Positions 8,247 through 16,968 of a stretch of DNA of 64,000 nucleotides are shown piece after piece. Each line of letters starts with the position of its first letter. Within the stretch, counting starts at the first letter, position 1. Below the pieces are notes generated by a model that was not told where the DNA came from, did no database searches, and saw only the letters and a program-made list of their open reading frames with translations. The stretch covers positions 66,846-130,845 of the forward strand of contig JBBIIT010000002.1 of NCBI GenBank assembly GCA_037446355.1, written 5' to 3'. Position numbers and translations under genes: made by a program. This DNA is from Roseiarcus sp037446355. GTDB lineage: Bacteria; Pseudomonadota; Alphaproteobacteria; Rhizobiales; Beijerinckiaceae.

Positions 8247-8873
8247 ATGCAGCCCGCAATCATTCTGTGGAATCCCGATCACCGGCTTGTCCTGGCTTCG
8301 AGGAGCGCCGCTCGCCGTCAGCTCCTCGAAGCCGCGGGGCTGCCGTTTGAAACGGTGGCGGCTACAGTCGAAGAGAGGGCGATCGAGGAAGATTTTCTGC
8401 AAGGTGGCGGGGGCGCAGAAGATCTCGCTTCGACGCTCGCATGCGCAAAGGCGATAGACGTCAGTCGGCGATGCCACGGGGCGCTGTGCCTTGGCGCAGA
8501 CCAGGTGTTGTCCTTGGAGGGCGCTGTACTCCACAAAGCGTCCAGCGTTGCGGAGGCTGCCAAACATCTTGCGCGTCTTGTCGGACGAACCCATCGCCTA
8601 TTCTCCGCCTTTGCGCTCGCAAAGGACGGACAGGTGCGGCGCCAAGGGCGGGAAGTCGCGACAATGACCATGCGGCCGCTTGATCGGGCGCAGATCGACC
8701 GCTATCTGGATTGCGCGGGCCCGGAAGCGCTCTCAAGCGTTGGCACGTATCAAGTCGAGAGGCTGGGGATCCATCTGTTTGAGCGGATCGAGGGCGAACA
8801 CAGCGTCATTCTCGGGTTGCCGATGATGCGCCTCTTGGCGTGCCTGCGAGAGGAGGGAGCGTTGCGCCTATGA
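8247..8873 (+). CDS. maf: Maf-like nucleotide pyrophosphatase
   Basis: This 208-residue Maf/Ham1-superfamily hydrolase removes pyrophosphate from non-canonical or modified nucleoside triphosphates in the cytoplasm. The phosphate-binding motif LASRSAARRQLL is at residues 17-28. The metal-site sequence GADQVLSLEG is present, as is the GTYQVERLGIHLFERIEGEH block with the C-terminal ILGLPM. It is the second gene of the ppsR-maf-aroE-coaE-dnaQ series, and its stop overlaps the aroE start by four bases. The exact nucleotide preference of this subgroup cannot be read by eye. Confidence 0.92.
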   Translation: MQPAIILWNPDHRLVLASRSAARRQLLEAAGLPFETVAATVEERAIEEDFLQGGGGAEDLASTLACAKAIDVSRRCHGALCLGADQVLSLEGAVLHKASSVAEAAKHLARLVGRTHRLFSAFALAKDGQVRRQGREVATMTMRPLDRAQIDRYLDCAGPEALSSVGTYQVERLGIHLFERIEGEHSVILGLPMMRLLACLREEGALRL

Positions 8874-9730
8874 ACGATCGAGTTCGCCCAAGAGCCTGTG
8901 TCGCCGGCTGGCCGGTCGCGCAGTCGCGTTCGCCAATCATTCATGGCCATTGGCTGAAAACTTACGCGATCGATGGCGCTTACGAACGGATCGCGGTGCC
9001 TGTGGGGAGCTTTCGCGAGTTCGCCGACACGATTGGCCGCGACGGGCTGCGCGGCTCAAACGTAACCGTGCCGCACAAAGAGACCGCGTTCGCGATATGC
9101 GATAGTCGCACCGCCGCCGCGGAGGCGATGGGCGCGGTGAACACGCTTTGGCGAGAGGACGGGAGGCTTTGGGGCGACAATACCGATGCGCACGGATTCA
9201 TTGGCGGTCTTGACGACGAGGCGCCTGGTTGGCGCGCCGAAGTCAAGACCGCTGTTGTGATCGGCGCGGGCGGCGCCGCCAGAGCGATTGTTCACGCGCT
9301 TCTGACTTCGGGAGTGGATCGGGTCTGGATCGCCAATCGAACGCCGGAACGAGCGAGAGCCTTGTCGCTCGCGTTCCAACCGAGGGCGATCGCGCGCCAA
9401 TGGAGCGAACTTCCCGACCTGATTGGCGATGCCGATATGGTCGTGAACACGACTTCGCTGGGCATGGCAGGCCAGCCGGAGCTGGATCTCGACGTCGACC
9501 AAATTGCGCGCCACGCCATCGTGATGGATATCGTCTATGTCCCGTTGCGAACCGCACTGGTCAAACGCGCCGAAGCTCGTGGCCTCAGGGCGGTCGGCGG
9601 ACTGGGGATGCTGCTGTATCAGGCTACGGCCGGTTTCGAGCGCTGGTTTGGAGTGCGTCCGAAAGTCACTGACGAACTGCGCCGTTTGGTCGAAGCTGAC
9701 ATTCTGCGCGCACAATCGTCCGCCTCATGA
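8870..9730 (+). CDS. aroE: Shikimate dehydrogenase (NADP)
   Basis: This 286-residue AroE reduces 3-dehydroshikimate to shikimate in the aromatic amino acid pathway. The N-terminal substrate domain shows WPVAQSRSPIIH and the catalytic Lys in NVTVPHKE (Lys 70), with WGDNTDAHGF near residue 105. The cofactor domain begins with VVIGAGGAARA, and NRTPERA suggests NADP preference. The ATG at 8870 is chosen because it overlaps the maf stop as ATGA and follows a GGAGGG sequence. It is in turn four bases overlapped with coaE. Confidence 0.95.
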   Translation: MNDRVRPRACVAGWPVAQSRSPIIHGHWLKTYAIDGAYERIAVPVGSFREFADTIGRDGLRGSNVTVPHKETAFAICDSRTAAAEAMGAVNTLWREDGRLWGDNTDAHGFIGGLDDEAPGWRAEVKTAVVIGAGGAARAIVHALLTSGVDRVWIANRTPERARALSLAFQPRAIARQWSELPDLIGDADMVVNTTSLGMAGQPELDLDVDQIARHAIVMDIVYVPLRTALVKRAEARGLRAVGGLGMLLYQATAGFERWFGVRPKVTDELRRLVEADILRAQSSAS

Positions 9731-10332
9731 TCGTAGCTGGCCTCACAGGCTCAATCGCCATGGGCAAGTCCACGGTCGCCGCTATGTTCGCGTCCATGGG
9801 CTGCCCGGTGTTCGACGCGGACGCTGCGGTTCGCGATTACTACCGGTCCGACGGGGCGGCTGTCGTGGAGCGCGCATTTCCTGGCGTGGTCGAGCAGGGA
9901 GCGGTGGATAGAGACCGTCTGGGCGCCAAAGTGCTGGGAAACGCCAGCGCGTTGAGTCGACTCGAAGCGATCGTTCATCCCGCTGTAGCGGAGCGTCGGG
10001 TTCGTTTCTTGACCGAGGCCGGGGCAGTCGGGCGGCGGATCGTGTTTCTGGACGTGCCGTTGTTGTTCGAGACCGGAGGCGATGGATCGGTTGAACTGGT
10101 CGTCGTCGTTAGCGCCGCCTCGGACGCCCAACGTAAGCGGGCGCTTCGCCGCGAAGGTATGACGCCGGCCAAATTCGACGCAATTTTATTGCGGCAAATG
10201 CCCGATTCGGAAAAGCGTCGCCGGTCGCATTACGTGATCGACACGAACGGGGCGCTCGAGGAATCCCGGGCGCAAGCGGCGGCTTTCGTGCGCGCAATTG
10301 TCGGCCAGCCGGGAAGAGTGCGAAATGCGTGA
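9727..10332 (+). CDS. coaE: Dephospho-CoA kinase
   Basis: This 201-residue P-loop kinase performs the last step of coenzyme A synthesis, phosphorylating the ribose 3'-hydroxyl of dephospho-CoA. The Walker A motif GLTGSIAMGKST is at residues 5-16, followed by FDADAAV with the catalytic Asp. LDVPLLFETGG and the lid-region ALRREGM also fit the family. The start overlaps the aroE stop (ATGA) and the 3' end overlaps dnaQ by eight bases, indicating tight operon packing. Pantothenate kinase, the first step of the same pathway, is at 51,843 in this window. Confidence 0.95.
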   Translation: MIVAGLTGSIAMGKSTVAAMFASMGCPVFDADAAVRDYYRSDGAAVVERAFPGVVEQGAVDRDRLGAKVLGNASALSRLEAIVHPAVAERRVRFLTEAGAVGRRIVFLDVPLLFETGGDGSVELVVVVSAASDAQRKRALRREGMTPAKFDAILLRQMPDSEKRRRSHYVIDTNGALEESRAQAAAFVRAIVGQPGRVRNA

Positions 10333-11020
10333 AATCGTTCTGGACACGGAAACGACCGGCCTCGATCCGCTGAAGGGCGATAAGCTGGTCGAAATCGGCG
10401 CGGTCGAGATCGTCAACCAAATCGCGACGGGCGCGATTTTCCATGTGCTGATAAATCCGCAACGCGATGTGCCCGATGAGGCGTTTCGAGTCCACGGGCA
10501 CTCGAGCGAATCGCTACGGGACAAGCCGATCTTCGCGGACGTAGCGCAGGAATTTCTGGACTTCATTCAATCCGATAGCTTGGTGATTCACAACGCCGAA
10601 TTCGACATGCGTTTCATCAACGCAGAACTCGCCGCGGTAGGTCGCGCCGCAATTTCGTCCGAGAGGATTATCGATACGCTGGCGCTCGCGCGTCGCAAGC
10701 ATCCCGGCGCGTCAAACAATCTCGACGCGCTCTGCGATCGCTATCGTATTGATCGCTCGCGGCGCGTCAAACACGGCGCTCTGCTGGACGCCGAAATTCT
10801 AGTCGAGGTTTATTCGGAGCTCACAGGCGGTCGCCAACGCTCGCTTACGCTGAACGCCGGCGTCAAGGCATCGGCGGCGCCGACCTCGCCGAGGACAGCC
10901 GCCGGAATGGTCCGTTCGGAGCCGCTTTCGTCGCGACTTAAAGAAGCCGAAAGTCAGGCCCACAGATCCCATATCGCGACATTCGGAGATGCGGCGATAT
11001 GGACCGAATACCTCCGGTAA
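10325..11020 (+). CDS. dnaQ: DNA polymerase III epsilon subunit (3'-5' proofreading exonuclease)
   Basis: This 231-residue DEDDh exonuclease proofreads for the replicative polymerase. Exo I is VLDTETTG (Asp 7, Glu 9), Exo II is HNAEFDMRF, and Exo III is the C-terminal HGALLDAEIL with the active-site His. The C-terminal tail of about 55 residues after the nuclease domain is low-complexity and would hold the alpha-subunit binding segment. The ATG at 10325 is preferred to the upstream in-frame start at 10298. Its position next to coaE and a secB facing it matches the conserved origin-proximal order of alphaproteobacteria. Confidence 0.95.
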   Translation: MREIVLDTETTGLDPLKGDKLVEIGAVEIVNQIATGAIFHVLINPQRDVPDEAFRVHGHSSESLRDKPIFADVAQEFLDFIQSDSLVIHNAEFDMRFINAELAAVGRAAISSERIIDTLALARRKHPGASNNLDALCDRYRIDRSRRVKHGALLDAEILVEVYSELTGGRQRSLTLNAGVKASAAPTSPRTAAGMVRSEPLSSRLKEAESQAHRSHIATFGDAAIWTEYLR

Positions 11021-11038
11021 AGACCGGCGATTGATCAG

Positions 11039-11527
11039 TCAGGCCTGCGCGGGAACGCCGCCTGTCCCAGTGGCGGTCAGTCGCTGCATGTAAAGACCGT
11101 GGAAGTCGATGGGATCGATATATAAAGGCGGGTATCCGCCGCCGCGGACGGCTTCGGCCACGATCTGCCGAGCGAATGGGAACAACAGGCGAGGCCCCTC
11201 GATCATCACCAACGGTTGAATTTGGTCGGCGGGTATGTTCTCGACTCGGAAGACACCCGAATAATTGAGCTCGAACTTGAATAGCGCGTCCGCGCCTTCG
11301 CCGGCCCCGCCCTCGACCATCAAACTGACTTCGTAATCGGTGGGGCCGAGTTGGCGCGCGTTGACGTTAATTTGCAGGGTGATCTTCGGTCCTTGCTGCT
11401 GCTGCGACAGGGTTCGCGGCGCATTCGGGTTCTCGAACGAAAAGTCTTTTGCATACTGTGTCAGGACCGAGAACCGGGGCGGCCCGTTGGCAGGCTCCGA
11501 GGCGCCATTGCCAGCTTGATCGACCAT
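11039..11527 (-). CDS. secB: Protein-export chaperone SecB
   Basis: This 162-residue SecB keeps secretory precursors unfolded and hands them to SecA. It shows FSVLTQYAKDFSFENPNAP and INVNARQLGPTDYEVSL. It also has the GPRLLFPFARQIVAEAVRGGGYPPLYIDPIDF block that is nearly invariant in the family. The ATG at 11527 is selected because a GAGGAG ribosome-binding site precedes it; the in-frame upstream extension to 11605 lacks family similarity. It converges with dnaQ, with only 18 bases between the stops. Confidence 0.96.
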   Translation of the reverse strand: MVDQAGNGASEPANGPPRFSVLTQYAKDFSFENPNAPRTLSQQQQGPKITLQINVNARQLGPTDYEVSLMVEGGAGEGADALFKFELNYSGVFRVENIPADQIQPLVMIEGPRLLFPFARQIVAEAVRGGGYPPLYIDPIDFHGLYMQRLTATGTGGVPAQA

Positions 11528-11632
11528 TACATGCTCCTCGACTCGCCCTTGCGGCGCACTTTGAAAATTCGCGCGTCGCCTAACATGGCCGAACCGGCAG
11601 AACAAGCGCGGCTCGCGCCGAGCGGCAAATGT

Positions 11633-12856
11633 TCAGAGGCGTGGCCAAGCAAATTCGTCGGCGCGGCCAACGCGCCGGGGAACAGGCTCGCCGAGCTTGA
11701 AGACTCTTGCGATTGCACCGGCCTCCGCGGTCGACTTCGAATCTCGACTTTCGAGCACCCCTCCCGGCGAAATCGGTCGCGCGGTGAGCGAAAGGATCGG
11801 ACCTGCGAGCGGCTTCACAAGCGACTTCGGCGCCGCAGTCTCCGACGATGCGCCGGCCTCTCGACGGATTTGAGCGTTGATATCGTCCGCCGCTTGCTCG
11901 ATGTCCGGCGGCAGACCGGCGACTTCATTGGTGGGTCGATCCTTATTCAGAGATCGCCGGATCTCCGCTTCGAGAAAATGAGCGATCTTACGACTTCCGG
12001 CTTTAGTAAAATGAATTCCGTCCACACCACGCAGTTTGACTCTTTGCCCGTCGATATTGGGGCCAAAGGCATCATACTGCCCATTTTGATCGGCGAACGC
12101 GTCCCAGACGTCGATATATTTCGCGCCGTCCTTTTCAGCGCGATCCTTATATATTTCGTCCAACTTGGCCGCCTGAGCGTTGAACCGGTCGCTGCGCATC
12201 GGCGGCAGTCCGACCCAAGCCACGGAAATATGCGCCGCGCGAAACGGCGCGACGATCCGATCGATCCTTTGCCCGTATAACTCCCGCCATTTTTCGCTCA
12301 GCGGATCGAGCGTCTCCGATCCATCCTTGAGCGGCTGCAAATCGTTAATGCCGAGAAGGACGACGACGTAGTCGATCTTGTCTTTTCCGGCGCTGAGGTC
12401 CGTCGCGGCCTTTGGCCAATCGTAGTAGTCATCGCGCACCAAACCGGATGAATCGCGCGCCCTATCGACAATCGAGACCTCCGGCCTGTCCGAGAATGCA
12501 TCGCTAAGCCCATCGGCGACGTTGACGCCCAGACTGTCGCCAAGCACGTAAACAAAGAAACTTGCTTGCAGAGGCGCTCCGCCCGGCGCCCCGGGCGTAC
12601 GGGTCGCTGTCGCCGGTACGAAGTCGCGCACCTTCTTATGAGGTTTTCGTGCAACTCGTTCGGCGGCCGGCGGCACTGTATCCTGGGGTTTTGCGGCGGG
12701 CTGTCCACCGAAAAGATGCATCAAAAACCCGGGAAACCCGCCATCTTCTGCGGGCGCCGAAGAGGCGGCGCCAATCAAGCAAAAGGCTGCGACAGCGATC
12801 ATCCGCGCCGACCGGGCGGCCCAACGACTGAACTTGCTTTCGAGAGCCAACGACAT
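11633..12856 (-). CDS. Periplasmic SGNH/GDSL hydrolase-like protein (DUF459)
   Basis: This 407-residue protein has an N-terminal hydrophobic segment ending in an Ala-rich cleavage-type region (about residues 15-37). An SGNH-hydrolase core follows: block I VLGDSLGVNVADGL (Ser nucleophile), block III GINDLQPLKDG, and block V VDGIHFTKAG (Asp/His). These match the DUF459 group. The last 110 residues are Pro/Ala-rich and probably disordered. Related envelope proteins are esterases acting on cell-surface polymers, but the substrate here is unknown. It lies 10 bases after the MltB-like gene on the same strand, so a shared envelope role is plausible. Confidence 0.82.
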   Translation of the reverse strand: MSLALESKFSRWAARSARMIAVAAFCLIGAASSAPAEDGGFPGFLMHLFGGQPAAKPQDTVPPAAERVARKPHKKVRDFVPATATRTPGAPGGAPLQASFFVYVLGDSLGVNVADGLSDAFSDRPEVSIVDRARDSSGLVRDDYYDWPKAATDLSAGKDKIDYVVVLLGINDLQPLKDGSETLDPLSEKWRELYGQRIDRIVAPFRAAHISVAWVGLPPMRSDRFNAQAAKLDEIYKDRAEKDGAKYIDVWDAFADQNGQYDAFGPNIDGQRVKLRGVDGIHFTKAGSRKIAHFLEAEIRRSLNKDRPTNEVAGLPPDIEQAADDINAQIRREAGASSETAAPKSLVKPLAGPILSLTARPISPGGVLESRDSKSTAEAGAIARVFKLGEPVPRRVGRADEFAWPRL

Positions 12857-12866
12857 CGGTGGCCGA

Positions 12867-14147
12867 TCAACGACGGTCTTTCATCTGCGCAAGCAGCGCC
12901 AGGCTCGGATTTCCGTCCGGCGCGGCGCCGATCTCCTCCTGATACGAGCGCACCGCAGCGCGCAGAGTCTCGCCCGCTCGCCCGTCAATTTCCCCCACAT
13001 TATATCCAAGTTTCCGCAATTGCGACTGCATTTCTCGCACTTGCGCTGCGGTGAGTTGCCGTTCATGCGTGGGCCACGCGATGCGCAACGCGCCGCGCTC
13101 GGCGATCGCATCGCCCAGCAACGCCACACCGAGCGCGTAGGAAGTCGAATTGTTGTAAGATTTTATGACGTTGAAATTGTCGGTGACGAGAAAAACAGGG
13201 CCTTTGAGGCTGCTAGGAATCAAGAGTTTCGCTTCGCCATGACGAGGGAGAGCTTCGCCATCCGCTCGCTTTACGCCCCGCTCGGCAAACGACGCAAAAG
13301 AGGAGGGCGCGGATGAGTCTTTGGCGAGCAGTGCAAAATCCTCGGGAAGGATCACCTCGTAGCCCCAGGCCAATCCCCCAATCCAACCGTGCTTGGCTAG
13401 ATAGTTGGCGGTTGAGCCTATCGCGTCCGCCGAGTCCCGCCATATATCGCGTCGGCCGTCGCCGTCGAAGTCAACCGCATATTCGTTGAAACTCGATGGC
13501 ATGAATTGTGTTTGCCCCATCGCGCCGGCCCAAGATCCGACCATCAGGCGTGGCGCAATGTCGCCCTCCTCAAGGATGGCGAGGGCGGCGATCAATTCGT
13601 CGCGGAAATAGTCCCCGCGATAATGAACATAAGCGAGGCTCGCGAGCGCGCGGATCACATTGTCGGAGCCTTCGAACGCGCCGTATTCGGTCTCCATCCC
13701 CCAGATGCCCATGACGACGGACTCGGAAACGCCGTACGTCTTTTGAGCCTTTTCGAGCCACGCGTGCTCCGCCGCCGCCTTGATCCGCCCGCGATCGATG
13801 CGCGAAGACGACACTGCGCTAGCGAGATATTGCCAAATCGGCTTCGCGAACTCGGCTTGGTTTTTCGTGTGGCTGACAATCCGAGCGTCGAAGGTCACGT
13901 TCTTGAAAGCGGCGTCGAATGTCGCTCGCGAAACGCCCTTGGCCTCGGCGATCGGCCAAATATCCCTCACGAATTTCGCAAATCCCGACAAATCCCTGTG
14001 TTTAGCAGCCTCGTATCGCGCTTGATGCGGCTTTGCGGCGACGACGGTTGAAGCGCCGGCCGCGGCGAACGTCAGCATCGCGCCGAACAGCAACCGGCCA
14101 ACTCGAACGCACCTTTTGCCGCGTTGCGAGGTTCGGAACATCTTCAT
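12867..14147 (-). CDS. Lytic murein transglycosylase, MltB-like, with peptidoglycan-binding domain
   Basis: This 426-residue exported enzyme is predicted to cleave the MurNAc-GlcNAc bond with formation of 1,6-anhydroMurNAc. An N-terminal signal-type segment (about residues 12-38) precedes the SLT_2/MltB domain. The probable catalytic Glu is in GIWGMETEYG, and GAMGQTQFMPSSF is a family mark. The last 60 residues form a PG_binding_1 domain (VREMQSQLRKLGYNVGEIDG). There is no lipobox, so it is probably soluble periplasmic. It sits between fabI and the DUF459 gene on the same strand. Confidence 0.92.
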   Translation of the reverse strand: MKMFRTSQRGKRCVRVGRLLFGAMLTFAAAGASTVVAAKPHQARYEAAKHRDLSGFAKFVRDIWPIAEAKGVSRATFDAAFKNVTFDARIVSHTKNQAEFAKPIWQYLASAVSSSRIDRGRIKAAAEHAWLEKAQKTYGVSESVVMGIWGMETEYGAFEGSDNVIRALASLAYVHYRGDYFRDELIAALAILEEGDIAPRLMVGSWAGAMGQTQFMPSSFNEYAVDFDGDGRRDIWRDSADAIGSTANYLAKHGWIGGLAWGYEVILPEDFALLAKDSSAPSSFASFAERGVKRADGEALPRHGEAKLLIPSSLKGPVFLVTDNFNVIKSYNNSTSYALGVALLGDAIAERGALRIAWPTHERQLTAAQVREMQSQLRKLGYNVGEIDGRAGETLRAAVRSYQEEIGAAPDGNPSLALLAQMKDRR

Positions 14148-14181
14148 GAAAATCCCGGAATCGAATCCGCCGCCAAAACGC

Positions 14182-15006
14182 TCAACCGGCGAACTTGATG
14201 TCCTCTGGGCGAGGCATCGAGATGATGTTGTACCCGGAGTCGACGAAATGTATTTCGCCGGTCACGCCGGCGGACAACGGCGAGAGCAGATAAAGGCCCG
14301 AGCCGCCGACATCTTCGATCGTAACCGTGCGCCGCAGGGGGGCATGTTCACGTTGAAAACTGAACATGAATCGAGCGTCGCCAATGCCCGCGCCAGCCAA
14401 TGTTCGGACCGGGCCCGCAGAGATCGCGTTGACGCGGATCCCCGCTGGACCAAAATCGGAAGCAAGATAACGCACACTCGCCTCCAGCGCCGCTTTGGCC
14501 ACGCCCATCACATTGTAATTCGGCATCACTCGCGTGGCGCCGCCGAAGGTCAACGTCAACATGCTGCCGCCCGCCGGCATCATCTGCGCGGCGCGCTTGG
14601 CGATCTCGGTGAAAGAAAACGCCGAAACCACCATCGTTCGAATGAAGTTCTCGCGAGTAGTGTCGGCATAGCGGCCCTTGAGCTCATTCTTGTCGGAATA
14701 GCCGATGCTATGAACCAGGAAATCCAATTCGCCCCATTTCGCCCCAAGCGCGGCGAACACCTGGTCCACTGAAGCGAGATCTTCAACGTCGCACGGCAGG
14801 ATGAGCGAAGATTTTAAGCGCTCGGCGAGCGGCAAGACGCGCTTTCCCAAAGCGTCGCCCTGATAAGTGAAAGCCAACTCGGCGCCTTGGGCCGCCAGGG
14901 CCTTCGCAATTCCCCAGGCGATCGAATGGTCGTTCGCGACGCCCATCACGAGCCCGCGTTTCCCGCTCATCAGCCCTGACATCGTTGCGCTCGCTTGCCC
15001 GGTCAT
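14182..15006 (-). CDS. fabI: Enoyl-[acyl-carrier-protein] reductase (NADH), FabI
   Basis: This 274-residue short-chain-dehydrogenase-type enzyme reduces trans-2-enoyl-ACP in fatty acid elongation. The cofactor-binding start is GLVMGVANDHSIAWGIAKAL. HSIGYSDKNELKGRY and the catalytic Tyr-x6-Lys (YNVMGVAK) are in place, and the C-terminal GEIHFVDSGYNI is typical. Its start overlaps the fabB stop by four bases, so fabA-fabB-fabI form one operon, an arrangement known from other alphaproteobacteria. FabI is the known target of triclosan-type inhibitors. Confidence 0.95.
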   Translation of the reverse strand: MTGQASATMSGLMSGKRGLVMGVANDHSIAWGIAKALAAQGAELAFTYQGDALGKRVLPLAERLKSSLILPCDVEDLASVDQVFAALGAKWGELDFLVHSIGYSDKNELKGRYADTTRENFIRTMVVSAFSFTEIAKRAAQMMPAGGSMLTLTFGGATRVMPNYNVMGVAKAALEASVRYLASDFGPAGIRVNAISAGPVRTLAGAGIGDARFMFSFQREHAPLRRTVTIEDVGGSGLYLLSPLSAGVTGEIHFVDSGYNIISMPRPEDIKFAG

Positions 15007-16226
15007 GCGTCTACGTGCTTGAAAACCAGCGTCGCGTTCGTTCCGCCGAAGCCAAAGGAATTCGACAACACGGCGCCGAGTTTGACGTCGCTGCGCCGTT
15101 GGCGGACGATTGGCATATCCGCGAATTCGGGATCGATCTCGTCAATATGTGCGCTTTCGCAGATGAACCCGTTTTGCATCATCAAGAGTGAGTAGATAGC
15201 CTCGTGAACGCCTGTTGCGCCTTGTGAATGTCCAGTCAGCGATTTCGTGGCGGAAATCGGAGGGCAGGCGTCACCTGAGCCGAAGACTTTTCGAATGGCT
15301 TCGATTTCCTTGAGATCGCCGACAGGCGTCGAGGTCGCGTGCGGGTTTATGTAATCGATGCGCGGTTTGACCGTCGAGAGCGCCATCTTCATGCAGCGCG
15401 CGGCCCCTTCCCCCGATGGCGCAACCATGTCGGCGCCGTCCGAGGTCGCCCCGTAGCCTGCGACTTCGCCGTAAATTCGCGCGCCGCGGGCTTTCGCCCG
15501 CTCCAGATCCTCGAGTACGAGAACGCCGGCGCCAGCCGAGATTACGAAGCCGTCGCGATTCTTGTCATAGGCGCGCGAGGCGCGTTCGGGCGTGGCGTTG
15601 TATTGCGACGACATTGCGCCCATCGCGTCGAATAAGACCGAAAGCGTCCAGTCCAACTCCTCGCACCCCCCAGCGAAAATCACATCCTGCTTGCCCAGCA
15701 GAATCTGTTCGTAGCCAGCGCCGATGCAATGGTTCGACGTCGCGCAAGCGGAAGAAATCGAATAACTCAGTCCCTTGATCTTGAACCAAGTTGAGAGCGT
15801 GGCTGAAGCGGTCGAACACATCGATTTGGGAACCGCGTAAGGGCCAACTCGTTTCGGCCCCTTTTCACGAGTGATGTCGGCGGCCTCGACGATCGCACGA
15901 GTCGAAGGACCGCCCGATCCCATAATCAATCCGGCGCGCTCGTTCGAAACCTCGTGGGTTTCGAGGCCGCTGTCGCGAATCGCCTGATCCATCGCGACAT
16001 GCGCCCAAGCGGTGCCGCCGCCATGGAAGCGCATCGCGCGACGATCCAGGATTTCCTCGGGCTTCAGGGTGGGCGCGCCTTGTACCTGACTGCGAAATCC
16101 GAGTTCGGCGTATTTGTCAGCGCGAGTGATCCCCGAGCGACCCGCATGGAGGCTGGCGACAACTTCTTGCACATTATTTCCGATCGACGAGACGATCCCC
16201 ATCCCGGTGACGACGACGCGTCTCAT
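15003..16226 (-). CDS. fabB: 3-oxoacyl-[acyl-carrier-protein] synthase I, FabB
   Basis: This 407-residue condensing enzyme elongates acyl-ACPs, including the unsaturated intermediates made by FabA. The catalytic triad is visible: Cys in SSACATSNHC, His in NPHATSTPVGD and His in TGHSQGATGVHE. The C-terminal SNSFGFGGTNATLVF block is also present. An AGGAG ribosome-binding site lies eight bases upstream of the ATG. It lies 45 bases downstream of fabA; the pairing with FabA, rather than sequence alone, supports FabB over FabF. Confidence 0.95.
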   Translation of the reverse strand: MRRVVVTGMGIVSSIGNNVQEVVASLHAGRSGITRADKYAELGFRSQVQGAPTLKPEEILDRRAMRFHGGGTAWAHVAMDQAIRDSGLETHEVSNERAGLIMGSGGPSTRAIVEAADITREKGPKRVGPYAVPKSMCSTASATLSTWFKIKGLSYSISSACATSNHCIGAGYEQILLGKQDVIFAGGCEELDWTLSVLFDAMGAMSSQYNATPERASRAYDKNRDGFVISAGAGVLVLEDLERAKARGARIYGEVAGYGATSDGADMVAPSGEGAARCMKMALSTVKPRIDYINPHATSTPVGDLKEIEAIRKVFGSGDACPPISATKSLTGHSQGATGVHEAIYSLLMMQNGFICESAHIDEIDPEFADMPIVRQRRSDVKLGAVLSNSFGFGGTNATLVFKHVDA

Positions 16227-16271
16227 ACCACTCTCCTCGTACGTATTTGACTTTGGCCAGCCGACATCGGC

Positions 16272-16796
16272 TCACGATGCGCCGGGTGCGCCGGCGCCGA
16301 AGAGGCCGACACGCATGTTGGCCACATCGTAGATACGCTGGCCGTCCGCCTCCAGCCAGCCATCGGCAATCGCGAGGTTGAGCTTACCTTTAAATACGCG
16401 CTTCACGTCGACGCCGTACAAGACCTTCTTGACTGTCGGCAAGACCTGATCGGTGAACTTGACTTCGCCGACGCCGAGAGCCCGACCGCGGCCGGGAAGG
16501 CCCAGCCAACCCAAGAAAAAGCCCGTGAGCTGCCAAAGCGCGTCCAAGCCCAAGCAGCCGGGCATCACAGGATCCCCTTTAAAATGGCAGTCGAAGAACC
16601 AAAGGTCCGGTCGAATGTCGAACTCGGCGCGAACCCCCCCTTTGCCGTGCGCGCCACCCGATTCTGAAATTTCGACGATGCGATCGAACATTAGCATCGG
16701 CGGCAATGGCAACTGGGCATTGCCCAGCCCGAACAATTCTCCGCGACCGCAAGCTAGTAAGTCTTCGTAATCGAAATGGGAGTTTCTGTCCGACAT
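16272..16796 (-). CDS. fabA: 3-hydroxydecanoyl-[acyl-carrier-protein] dehydratase/isomerase FabA
   Basis: This 174-residue enzyme dehydrates 3-hydroxyacyl-ACP and isomerises trans-2- to cis-3-decenoyl-ACP, the branch point for anaerobic unsaturated fatty acid synthesis. The active-site His is in FFDCHFKGDPVMPG (His 71) and the Asp in LGLDALWQ (Asp 85). The ATG at 16796 begins the family N-terminus MSDRNSHFDYEDLLACGRGE; a longer in-frame extension to 17204 runs through the irr promoter and has no family similarity. It is the first gene of fabA-fabB-fabI and is divergent from irr. Confidence 0.96.
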   Translation of the reverse strand: MSDRNSHFDYEDLLACGRGELFGLGNAQLPLPPMLMFDRIVEISESGGAHGKGGVRAEFDIRPDLWFFDCHFKGDPVMPGCLGLDALWQLTGFFLGWLGLPGRGRALGVGEVKFTDQVLPTVKKVLYGVDVKRVFKGKLNLAIADGWLEADGQRIYDVANMRVGLFGAGAPGAS

Positions 16797-16968
16797 AAGA
16801 TTTCGGGATCCTGGAAAGCGCGTTGCGGGCCTAAGTGGGACCATCGCTGGCTTCGTAGCACAGGCCTTACGGTCTCGAAAGACACACCGCTGATTTGGCG
16901 ATGATACGTCGGAGAGGATGACCGTGCTCGCACGACGTGCTAAAGAATGAAAAATCAAAGATTTTTGT
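16797..16968. promoter_or_regulatory. Divergent fabA/irr promoter region with inverted repeat
   Basis: This 172-base intergenic region must hold both promoters. A perfect 7-base inverted repeat (AAAAATC, three-base spacer, GATTTTT) is at 16,950-16,966, two bases before the possible GTG start of irr. If translation starts there the repeat covers the ribosome-binding site; if it starts at 17035 the repeat could be an operator or part of a leader hairpin. No clear Irr/ICE-type box was found. Confidence 0.45.
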